This document shows positions 1 through 8,803 of a DNA stretch of 64,000 nucleotides, piece by piece (position 1 is the first letter of the stretch; every line of letters begins with the position of its first letter). Source of the DNA: Strigamia acuminata (Eukaryota; Arthropoda; Chilopoda; Geophilomorpha; Linotaeniidae); NCBI GenBank assembly GCA_949358305.1, contig OX442315.1:27058427-27122426 (forward strand), in the 5' to 3' direction. The position numbers and the translations under genes are program-made. The notes beneath the pieces were generated by a model. The model worked only from the letters and a program-made list of their open reading frames with translations, did no database searches and had not been told where the DNA came from.

Positions 1-1
1 C

Positions 2-3000
2 GTGCCGTCTGCTCGTGTTTTGAGCACAACAATCAGCAATTGCATGTTTTGCAACAAGACTCATGAGCGTGACGGGTGTTTAACGACGGCAACCGAGCGT
101 AAAGAATTCGTCAAAAAGGAAGGTCGCTGCTTCAAATGCTTAAAAAAGGGACATTCGTCTCGAAACTGCACCTACCGTGTGACATGTAAACTGTGTCAAC
201 GCCATCACAACCAACTCGTGTGCGAAGGACCATCTGAGACACCAAAAGAAAAAGTCACTCTGCTCGTATCAACCAACGAAAATCTCGCTGCGTACGCTCA
301 ACCTCCGACCACAACATTGGCAACAATATTCGTAAAAATTCAAAACGAATCTCGTGAGTCCACCGTGCAATGTTTGATCGATCCCGGAAGCCAAAGTTCC
401 TTCGTACTGGCTAGTTTGGCAAAAGACATGCATTTAAAGCCGAATGGAGAGGAACATTTAAGCGTGCACACTTTTGGAAATCAGACACCATTGAACACTA
501 AAGGAAATCGATTTGAACTCAAATTGTGCAATGTTGGCGACAAAAATCGATCGCTCTGCGTTAATGCGCTTGAAACGCCATGGATTACAAAACCCATTTG
601 TACCAAATTGCAGGCTGGCTTACGAGCCGCCCTCGAACGCGATCAAATCGTGATTGATTCTGGAAACAATACTAATTGCGATATTTTTATTCTTTTAGGC
701 GCAGACTGTATCGCGAAGATACTTACGGGATGCATACGAAAAATCGAGGAAAATTTGATCGCCATAGAGACGCTATTTGGCTGGACTTTGATGGGGTCAT
801 CAATAAATGTCACGACAATGTCCACACTAGTCACCCGCGTGTGCAGTGTGCGTCTCGAGGAGCGACTGGACGAGAGTCTGAAAAAATTCTGGGAGCTCGA
901 ATCCATCGGCATTCGCCACGAGAGTGAAGACGAAACATTGACCGATCGAAATTCCTGCGCAATTCGTTTTCGCGAACAAGTGACGAGAGAAGAAGGAAGA
1001 TACGTCGTCGCATTGCCGTGGTTGGTCGAACCGAGAAAACTTCACAATAATTACGAAATTGCTGAGAAACGTTTTTGGAATCTGGTAAGAAAATTTAAGA
1101 AAAATCCAGGATTCTACGCCGCCTACAAACAAATTTTCGACGATCAAATACGTGATGGAATAATCGAAGAAGTTAATGAACCGCAACATGAAAATTCGTA
1201 CTACATGCCACACCGAGCCGTTATTAAAGAAGATCGCGTCACGACAAAGATTCGGATCGTTTTCGATGCCTCAGCTAAAGGAAAAAATGAACTTTCACTG
1301 AACGATTGCCTGGACAGCGGTCCTAATTTGCTGCCAGAAATACTTATATTGCTGATTTTGTTTCGAAAAGAACCATTTGCTTATCTTTCGGACATAGAAA
1401 AGGCGTTTTTACAGCTATTGCTGAGAATGGCAGATCGGGATTTCGTTCGTTTCCTTTGGACACCGGAAGAATGGGACGGTCGGCAGTTTGTGAAGCCCAG
1501 AGTTATGCGCCAGAAAAGAGTAGTATTCGGAGTCAAATCAAGTCCCTACCTTTTAAACGACTCAATTCAACTACATCTCGACAACATGCGTGAAAAATAT
1601 GAAGAAACAGTTGCTCAAATCAAAGATAAATTTTACGTCGACGACTTGCTCGGTTGCGCCAAATCCGAAGGGGAGGTGGAAAAAATATTCCACGAAGCTC
1701 GCAAATTGATGATGGAAGCGCACATGCCCCTACGCAAATGGCAATCGAACTCACAAAGCTTGCGAGAACTTTTTGCGAGAGAAATTCCGTCGGACGCAAA
1801 TCTGGTCGACGCCGACAAACACTCGACGTCCGTGTTGGGACTGATCTGGAACTTTATAACCGACCACCTCCTGCTCGAAATAGGCGAATGGGCTGACGCA
1901 CAAGATCAACTCAAGGAATCAAAACGTTTGATCGTTCAGTCCGTGGCAAGGATTTACGATCCATTAGGATTTGCGACACCATTCGTAATTGTCGGCAAAC
2001 TGATGTTCCAGGAATTATGGACTCGAAATATAGGTTGGGATTCGCCATTACCCCCCGACATTTCAAAACAATGGTCAAGTTGGCGACAACAAGTCGTATT
2101 GCTAAGAAAAATTGCCGTTCCTCGACATTACAGCGCTGGACAACAATCAAATCCAGATCGTGAATTGCATTTGTTTTGCGACGCAAGCCCCAAAGCATAT
2201 GGAGTCGTGGTCTACATTCGAACAAAAAATGAAACATCCGTAGAAGTCACACTCTGTATGTCGAAGTCGCGCGTTGCACCACTGAAGTCTTTAACGCTGC
2301 CCAAACTCGAATTGATGGGCGCATTGCTGCTGTCGCGAGTTGCCGTGAAACTCAAGAAGTTAGAAATTCAGCGTGTTTTCTACTGGACCGATTCGTCCAT
2401 TACATATTTCTGGATTCGCGAGCAACAGAAGAAGTCAAATCCATTCGTCTCGAACCGAGTCCGCGAAATCCGCACGAACACCGAGGTCGCCTGTTGGCGT
2501 CATTGCCCGGGGAAGGTCAATCCAGCGGATAAGTTAACCCGAGGAATGGAGGCCGACAAATTGGTTCAAGACATCGAATGGTGGAGCGGCCCTGAGTGGC
2601 TGAAAAAGGACGAGACACATTGGCCACAAAAATTCGACGAAGAAACAGAGTCCAACTTTGAAGAAGAAATTGAAGAAATAGATACTCGCGTAAATGTGAC
2701 TCGATCAAGTGAAGAGGCGATTTTCGATATTGAAAAGTACAGCAGTTGGACCAAAGTCAAACGAATCACCGCCTGGATTTTGAGATTTTGCCACAATTCA
2801 AGAAAAATCGAAACAGTCATCGGACCGTTAAAGACGGAAGAGTTAGAAACAGCCGAAATTTATTGGTTGCGCAGTATACAAAAACAGAGATTTTCGGAGG
2901 AAATATATAGCTTGAAAAATTCAACGAAACTGAAAAGCGATTCACCCCTAGCAAGCGTAGCCGTAGTTCTCGACCAGAATGAAATTATACGAATCGACTC

Positions 3001-4189
3001 GAGAATACGTTTTAACACGGGAATAGAAAATTTTGTGAGCCCCATCGTTTTGGATTCAAATTCACCGGCTGTAAAATTAATAGTCGAAGATTGTCATCAT
3101 AGAACTTTACATGGAGGACTAGGCAACACTCTGTCAGAATTTAGAGCGAAATACTGGGTTAAAAAAGGAAGAAAATTCATCAAGACATTGATTTCCCGAT
3201 GCGTGACTTGTCGAAGAGTGAACGCAAAATTGATGACTCAAACGGTCGGTCTGCTACCTGCGGACAGAGTGAATCGTGCGGAGCCATTTCAAATTATTGG
3301 CATAGACTTCGCCGGACCACTATACACTAAAAACGGAAAAAAGACTTACATCGCTCTGTTCACTTGTGCCGTGGTGCGAGCTGTTCATTTAGAACTTGTA
3401 TCTGATCTCACTACGGAGAAATTCATTCTCGCATTTAAACGACTTATTGCAAGAAGAGGAGTCCCTGGCATTGTCTACTCAGACAATGCTAAAACCTTTA
3501 AGCGAGCCGAAAAAGACTTGTCTTTATTCATCAACAGCTTCTCGCACGAGCTGTTCCAGGGGTTCTTGTCAAAGCAAAAAATACAGTGGAAATTTATCGT
3601 CGAATTGGCTCCGTGGTGGGGCGGATTTTGGGAGCGACTGGTCAAAACTGTTAAACTGAGCTTAAAAAAAGTCCTTGCTCGATCATCGTTGGACTTTGAA
3701 GAACTGTCGACCGTTTTGACAGAGGTCGAAGCTGCGGTTAATTCGAGACCAATCACTTACGTTACGGACGATCCGTTGGAGCAAGAACCGCTGACGCCTT
3801 CTCATTTTTTGACCGGAGGACGTCTCATCACGCTTCCAGACGTCTACAGTCCAGAAAGTCGTGTCGACAATTCATTTCGACCCGAGCTCGTGAAGCGATG
3901 GAAGCTGCGTCAACGTTTGATTAATTTGCTTTGGCGTCGTTGGACGCACGAGTACCTTGTCGAGCTTCGTGAATTCCGTCGTGTACGAACCTCAAAAGAA
4001 GTTCAAATTGGGGATTTGGTTCTCATTCAAGAACAAGGTCAGCCTCGAATGTCATGGAAAATGGCAAGAGTTTCAAATACCTTTATCGGACGGGACGAAA
4101 AAATACGCTCTTGTGAATTGACTTTGCCCGAAGGAAAAACTTTGAGACGCCCAGTACAAAGACTGTGTTCTTTAGAGGCTTCAGACTAA
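2..4189 (+). CDS. BEL/Pao gag-pol polyprotein, 3' part (1395 codons, open at 5' end)
   Basis: One uninterrupted frame runs to a TAA. Numbering residues from the window edge, a CCHC zinc knuckle lies at about 43-56 (C..C....H....C). An aspartic protease with a DPG active-site triad is near 127-129. The reverse transcriptase has DIEKAF and the catalytic YVDD at about 545-548. An RNase H block contains FCDASPKAYG near 725. The integrase has an HHCC finger (HHRTLHGG ... CVTC) and a DDE core: IDFAGPL near 1101, YSDNAKTF near 1158 and a Glu near 1200. The protein would be cut into capsid, protease, polymerase and integrase that copy and insert the element. I see no stop codon or frameshift in the visible part, so the copy may be young. 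The first residue is not a real start: the frame simply enters from outside the window. Confidence 0.93.
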   Translation: MPSARVLSTTISNCMFCNKTHERDGCLTTATERKEFVKKEGRCFKCLKKGHSSRNCTYRVTCKLCQRHHNQLVCEGPSETPKEKVTLLVSTNENLAAYAQPPTTTLATIFVKIQNESRESTVQCLIDPGSQSSFVLASLAKDMHLKPNGEEHLSVHTFGNQTPLNTKGNRFELKLCNVGDKNRSLCVNALETPWITKPICTKLQAGLRAALERDQIVIDSGNNTNCDIFILLGADCIAKILTGCIRKIEENLIAIETLFGWTLMGSSINVTTMSTLVTRVCSVRLEERLDESLKKFWELESIGIRHESEDETLTDRNSCAIRFREQVTREEGRYVVALPWLVEPRKLHNNYEIAEKRFWNLVRKFKKNPGFYAAYKQIFDDQIRDGIIEEVNEPQHENSYYMPHRAVIKEDRVTTKIRIVFDASAKGKNELSLNDCLDSGPNLLPEILILLILFRKEPFAYLSDIEKAFLQLLLRMADRDFVRFLWTPEEWDGRQFVKPRVMRQKRVVFGVKSSPYLLNDSIQLHLDNMREKYEETVAQIKDKFYVDDLLGCAKSEGEVEKIFHEARKLMMEAHMPLRKWQSNSQSLRELFAREIPSDANLVDADKHSTSVLGLIWNFITDHLLLEIGEWADAQDQLKESKRLIVQSVARIYDPLGFATPFVIVGKLMFQELWTRNIGWDSPLPPDISKQWSSWRQQVVLLRKIAVPRHYSAGQQSNPDRELHLFCDASPKAYGVVVYIRTKNETSVEVTLCMSKSRVAPLKSLTLPKLELMGALLLSRVAVKLKKLEIQRVFYWTDSSITYFWIREQQKKSNPFVSNRVREIRTNTEVACWRHCPGKVNPADKLTRGMEADKLVQDIEWWSGPEWLKKDETHWPQKFDEETESNFEEEIEEIDTRVNVTRSSEEAIFDIEKYSSWTKVKRITAWILRFCHNSRKIETVIGPLKTEELETAEIYWLRSIQKQRFSEEIYSLKNSTKLKSDSPLASVAVVLDQNEIIRIDSRIRFNTGIENFVSPIVLDSNSPAVKLIVEDCHHRTLHGGLGNTLSEFRAKYWVKKGRKFIKTLISRCVTCRRVNAKLMTQTVGLLPADRVNRAEPFQIIGIDFAGPLYTKNGKKTYIALFTCAVVRAVHLELVSDLTTEKFILAFKRLIARRGVPGIVYSDNAKTFKRAEKDLSLFINSFSHELFQGFLSKQKIQWKFIVELAPWWGGFWERLVKTVKLSLKKVLARSSLDFEELSTVLTEVEAAVNSRPITYVTDDPLEQEPLTPSHFLTGGRLITLPDVYSPESRVDNSFRPELVKRWKLRQRLINLLWRRWTHEYLVELREFRRVRTSKEVQIGDLVLIQEQGQPRMSWKMARVSNTFIGRDEKIRSCELTLPEGKTLRRPVQRLCSLEASD

Positions 4190-4210
4190 TTGAATTCCCC
4201 CCCCCCCCAA

Positions 4211-4701
4211 TGTAAAATCTAGACTGATTTAATTTGTTTTTAATGTTTATTCATGTATTTGATTTTAGTAATTTTGTCTTAGTTTAATTATCGATTGAAT
4301 TTAGTGATTGATTTGTGTTTATTACAATTAAGTGTTTTGTGTTTTGTTTTGTGTTTTGTGTTCTTTTTCATTCATTGTGCCTTATTGTGTATTATCGTGT
4401 TTAATTGTGTTTCATCATGGTTTTTGCTGACTTTTCAGTTGTGTTATTGCATTAAATTGTCTGTGTTCTTTTTGTGTTATATAAATCGCTCGAGGGTCTT
4501 TTCGAGAGCCCTCTTTTATGTAAATTGGGTATCTTTCGGCCCTTGTTGACCGGATGTAGACCCCGTTTTTTCTATGCACCACACATTCCACCCTCAACTC
4601 GCTGACCACGCGTCACTTGTGAAAAAGAATGTCATTTTTCAACTCAAGTAAAATTAAAAGTTGTTAAGTTTTATTTCGACCGTCGCTTTTGCTGTTTTAC
4701 A
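4211..4701 (+). repeat. Candidate 3' LTR of the BEL/Pao element
   Basis: The frame ends 21 bp before TGTAAAA (4211-4217), after a poly-C tract that sits where a polypurine/polypyrimidine primer is expected. A perfect inverted copy, TTTTACA, occurs at 4695-4701, giving a 491-bp LTR. Inside it is a TATATAAA box at 4478-4485, suited to start transcription of the element. The ends are inferred from the inverted repeat alone because the 5' LTR is not in view. Confidence 0.65.
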
Positions 4702-5294
4702 ATTCATCACCCATCGTGAAGTTCATTTACAATTCGTAAAAGATCCATTGCTATTAACAGATGGGAATTCAAAAAGCTGATTTTCTCTGCAATTTGTACG
4801 AACAAAAAGGTGAAACAAAATTAGAGAAAACAAAATTAGAGGAAACAAATATGCGATAACAGGGAAAGTAGGCTTGGGTAATATCGCAATTTTGCTACAT
4901 GAGATAGACGACATGTGAAATTACTACCACATACTGTACATAACTGATGTGTGTATTTAAAGTGTTCTTCTTTTGATTGCAATGATGATTCAGATGTAAG
5001 TGTGGATCGGTTCAAAGGGCAGCCATTAGGTAGGTTGAAATTTACATGAGTGTTTATTAGCATAAAATACATAGGTGGCGTTATGTGTGCTTATGCGTCA
5101 CAAATTAACATATTGGAAAGCATGGAGTCCGAACACTCCAATATTATTTCAATATACATAAGTCATTCAGTGTGTTTCTGTTGTTATATCGTTAAATGCA
5201 TTACATAAATGTTTTTTTTTTATCTAACTTAAAGCCATTATAGAAAAACAGAGGTGGAAAGTAGGTTTGTGCGAATTTCCAATATATCGCAACG

Positions 5295-5502
5295 TCTGAA
5301 ATGATGAAAGATCAATTAAAAAACGCCTAAAATGATGAAAAATCAATTTAAAAACGCCTAAAATGATGAAAAATCAATTTAAAAACGCCTAAAATGATGA
5401 AAAATCAATTTAAAAACGCCTAAAATGATGAAAAATCAATTTAAAAACGCCTAAAATGATGAAAAATTAATTAAAAAACGCTAAAATGATGAAAAATCAA
5501 TG
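5295..5502. repeat. Minisatellite, 31-bp unit, about 6.7 copies
   Basis: The block containing cgcctaaaatgatgaaaa recurs every 31 bp (cgcc at 5324, 5355, 5386, 5417 and 5448). Inner copies are nearly identical and both edge copies have drifted, as expected of an array that evolves by unequal exchange. Confidence 0.92.
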
Positions 5503-5611
5503 AAAATCATCGTAAATAATTATGGTACCGAGAGCAGCGATTTCCGGGAACCGGGACTTAAAAAAAGGTGGGAAAACAGAAACTCTATTGTGAAAGTTAG
5601 GCTGACAATTC

Positions 5612-5740
5612 TAAATTGAACCAGACGACAAAAAAATGTATAAATTGAACCAGACGACAAAAAAATGTATAAATTGAACCAGACGACAAAAAAATGTATA
5701 AATTGAACCAGACGACAAAAAAATGTATAAATTGAACCAG
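5612..5740. repeat. Minisatellite, 29-bp unit, about 4.5 copies
   Basis: The motif taaattgaaccagacgaca starts at 5612, 5641, 5670, 5699 and 5728 with a constant 29-bp period and almost no divergence. It is unrelated in sequence to the 31-bp array about 110 bp upstream. Confidence 0.92.
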
Positions 5741-5839
5741 TGTCTGCGGCAGCAGAAGTGACACAAATTCGGCCACGATGCTACGGTAGGTATATCTAAA
5801 ACCAATAGCGACAAAATTCAATTCCATTGCTCCTTTTTT

Positions 5840-6340
5840 TAAAAAAAAATTGCGGTATTGTGGTGATGCGGTATTGTGGTAACTGCATTCCTTGAGGTAT
5901 TTGATGCATACCGCACCGCACTCACAAAAGTTTTTTACCGCACAAGCCTAATGATGATCCTTAGCAGCTTCTACGATATAATGTCGGAGCTGCGTTCCCA
6001 TTGCAGCCAATGAAAACAGGATTCTGCAAGATGTCAGTCTGTGGCATGATCGCCACATCTGACACAGGACAACTCCGGTCACGAGAGTGACTGGTCATGC
6101 TTCCGAGATGACGAGCGATACGACAATTGCATTGGCAATGTGAGGCAAGGTTGCGTTCAAACCGCAGGGACTTGAAGCAACCCGTTGGCTGTGCTGCAAT
6201 GCACGGCAGGGCAAAGTTATTCCAACCACGTGGTCAATATTTGGCTTGGGTTAGATTGCTGAAGGGCAACCCAACAACCTAGGCAATAACACCGTGGACA
6301 CCTAACCCCTAGACAACCATGGCAATAAGAATATCAATCC
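5840..6340. other. Block of higher GC content, unknown, possibly an old transposon piece
   Basis: Base composition is clearly less AT-rich than on either side, and there is no open frame of note. It follows the minisatellites and ends near a run of cctaaccccta. I do not recognise it. A fragment of a non-coding transposon is the likeliest guess, made only from composition and from its place in a repeat-rich interval. Confidence 0.3.
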
Positions 6341-7719
6341 CAAACTGTGTGTTTTCTGTGTTCTGTGTTTACATGGTGAATTAAAAGTAATTTAACACAA
6401 TGATGTTGTATTTGAATACAATGCTATTGTCGTATGTGAAGTGGTGCTCTAATCGAATTTTTTTTAAAACTTTAAAAATTAAAATATTTTGCGTTTTACT
6501 TCAATTTTAAAACAAAAATGACATCATTTCCTGTCTTATTCATTAAATTAAACTGTATTGATTATTTATTTATAATTATAATTTTACATTTGTAATATAT
6601 TTATCATAATTATTATAATAAATTAAAATTTAAACTTAAAATACACTTAAACTAAAATTGTATTTTTTTTGAATGCAGCTAACTGATCTCACAAAAAAAT
6701 TAATATTCGGACCACGTGAAACTGCAAAGTGGTGCCACTGTTGAGAAACACTCAAACTTTTGTGTTTATTAGTTCAACCACTAGACTTCTCTGGGGCATC
6801 AATGTTGCAAGCAATGCGAGAAGCGAGGCGAGAAGTAATGGTGTTGTTGTACTTCTGGATGTTTAGTTGGAAAGACCTCCGTTGGCGGCCGCTGTAAGTA
6901 AATCTTTGGCTACCTCAAAGACCAAAATCCAACTAGAATCAGAAACAAAATTTTTTTAAATAAATCTTCTGGTACTTTTTTCAAGAGTTTCATCTTTTTT
7001 TTTTTACTGTCATTCAGAAGAAATAATACAAACAGCCAGGAACTTGAGATACATGAGAAAATGTTAATTGTTATTTCATGGTTTTTTTTAAGGGGAAAGC
7101 AAATCAATTGAAGTGTGTTGTATAATTTGGTCGTAGCTTCTGGAAGTTACATGGTTTTTGCATGAATAGGCAATAAACAAAAGAAAACTACTGAACTTAA
7201 ACATTAAAGAAAGTTACATTTGTGTATATGGTTGAATGGATCCTTTCTCGAAAATGTTTTTCTTATTCATCATGTTGTACGATCAGTAAAAAGTTTCTGT
7301 ACTTCTTTTATTCATGAAGATTCTTGACCTATAATATGACAGCAATTTATATATTCAGGTCTTTGACTTGGAATCGCTGCCAGATAAATTATTAATTTAA
7401 TTTATTCATTGATTGCATAACTTAAAGCCATTTGTTTTCATAATACATGAATTGTTTTTGTTTTTAATAGTAAATCTTTGAACTAGTTGTACAAACAGAG
7501 AGAGAGAGAGAATTGATTTCTTACGATCATTTTTATTTTTCTGTTTTTAAATTACAAAACTACACGACGTAATTTAATAAATTAAGGCAATACATATTTA
7601 TAACAAACGAAATGGGCAGCGGGATGACTGTGAGCGCAAATACCTGTGGAATAATAAAAATAAAATCAATAAAAATCAATCGATAAACAATTATTTTTTA
7701 TCAACTTGTACCTAACATC

Positions 7720-8741
7720 TTAATATTCGGAATGGCCATAGCTTGGTTTGTAACTTGGTTTGTAACTGGGCTTGTATTCTGGCTTGTATTCGTAACTGTA
7801 GCTGTGTCCTTGGTAGGTTGGTTTGTATTCATCGTGTCCGTAACTTGGTTTGTAGCTCGGTTTGTATTCATCGTGTCCGTAGCTTGGTTTGTAGCTTGGT
7901 TTGTAATCTTCATGACCGTAGCTTGGCTTGTAGCTTGGTTTGTATTCATCATGACCGTAGCTTGGTTTGTAGCTTGGCTTGTATTCATCGTGTCCGTAAC
8001 TTGGTTTGTAGCTCGGTTTGTATTCTTCGTGTCCGTAGCTTGGCTTGTAGCTTGGTTTGTATTCTTCATGTCCGTAACTGGGTTTGTAGCTTGGTTTGTA
8101 ATCGTATCCATAGCTGGGCTTCTGTTCGTAATAAGTGTAAGTGTAACCATGACCCTGGCTTGGTTTGTATTCATCGTGTCCGTAACTGGGTTGTTTGTAT
8201 CCGTGACCGTAACTTGGTTTGTAGTCCTGGCCATAACTGGGTTTGTAGCTTGGTTTGTAATCGTAACCGTAGCTCGGTTTGTAGCTAGGCTTGTAGTCGT
8301 AACCATGACCATAGCTGGGTTTGTGTTCTTGATGACCGTAGCTGGGTTTGTATTCTTGGTGACCATAGCTGGGTTTGTAGTCTTGATGACCACCGTAGCT
8401 GGGTTTGTAGCTTGGTTTGTAATCGTGATGACCACCGTAGGTGGGTTTGTAGCTGTAGCTGTGTCCATAACCATGTGCGTAGACCATTGGTTTATGGTCA
8501 TCGTGTCCGTAACTTTCGTAACCAGACTTGTCCTGCGCAACGGCCTTCTCTTCAGGTGCGGCTACGGCTACTGCAGACTCTTGCTTGGCATCCTCTTCAG
8601 CAAAAGCAACGCTGATAAGGGCCAGCAAACAAACGACCTTAAAAATAAAAGCCATCAAGTATTAAAATGTGAGCGATGCAGTGAAGCCACTGACGTACTG
8701 TAGGTAGCTGTGTAAATTGTACTTACTGCGATTTTGTTCAT
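7720..8741 (-). CDS. Secreted Tyr-Lys-Pro-Ser repeat protein (structural or adhesive), 310 aa
   Basis: Two exons: 8741-8727 (codes MNKIA) and 8637-7720. The donor is GTAAGT at 8726 and the acceptor TTTTTAAG ends at 8638. Joined, they give a classic signal peptide, MNKIAVVCLLALISVAFA, followed by EED. An ATG at 8658 would give a longer N-terminus, but it lies in the intron and is not the start. After a short acidic and alanine-rich stretch (about residues 20-45), nearly all the rest is tandem repeats of YKPSYKPSYGHDE with GHDY/GHEE/GHQE variants, rich in Tyr, Lys, Pro, Ser, Gly and His. Low-complexity Tyr/Gly/His repeats occur in insect cuticle, eggshell and silk-associated proteins; YKPSY resembles the decapeptide of mussel foot protein 1. 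An extracellular matrix, cuticle or glue role is inferred. Splice-like sites after the stop (GTACAAG near 7710, CCACAG near 7646) suggest a 3' UTR intron. Confidence 0.85.
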
Positions 8742-8795
8742 GGTGTTACTTGTAGTGAGGAATGTTGGATCTGGCTCGTTGACCACTTTCACCAC

Positions 8796-8803
8796 CTTTT
8801 ATA
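8796..8803 (-). promoter_or_regulatory. TATA box of the YKPSY-repeat gene
   Basis: TATAAAAG on the minus strand lies 55-62 bp upstream of the ATG at 8741. That leaves room for a start site about 30 bp downstream and a short leader. A strong TATA box suits a highly expressed, tissue-specific structural protein gene. Confidence 0.7.

Larger units (their letters stand above)
1..4701 (+). mobile_element. BEL/Pao LTR retrotransposon, 5' part outside the window
   Basis: The element enters the window inside its gag-pol frame. It continues through protease, reverse transcriptase, RNase H and integrase to a poly-C tract and a candidate 3' LTR with TGTAAAA...TTTTACA ends. The domain order PR-RT-RH-IN in one frame with a CCHC knuckle upstream, and the style of the RT and integrase, are those of the BEL/Pao superfamily rather than Gypsy or Copia. 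The 5' LTR, primer binding site and most of gag lie outside, so the target-site duplication cannot be checked. Confidence 0.92.
4702..7700. other. Intergenic, repeat-rich, no gene recognised
   Basis: This stretch holds two minisatellites (listed separately), an AT-rich core around 6440-6660, a short (AG)7 run at 7497-7510 and many A/T homopolymers. No open frame shows a known domain. The longest minus-strand frames at 5597-5827 are read-through of the 29-bp repeat and are not genes. Confidence 0.7.

Noticed and set aside
5597-5827. Repetitive minus-strand ORFs (FIHFFVVWFNLY repeats)
   Set aside because: They are a read-through of the 29-bp minisatellite. The period is not a multiple of three, and the two overlapping frames simply swap.
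8643-8658. ATG at 8658 as start of the repeat protein (MMAFIFK...)
   Set aside because: It lies in a short intron. Exon 8741-8727 spliced to 8637 gives a better signal peptide (MNKIAVVCLL), with a TATA box at the right distance.
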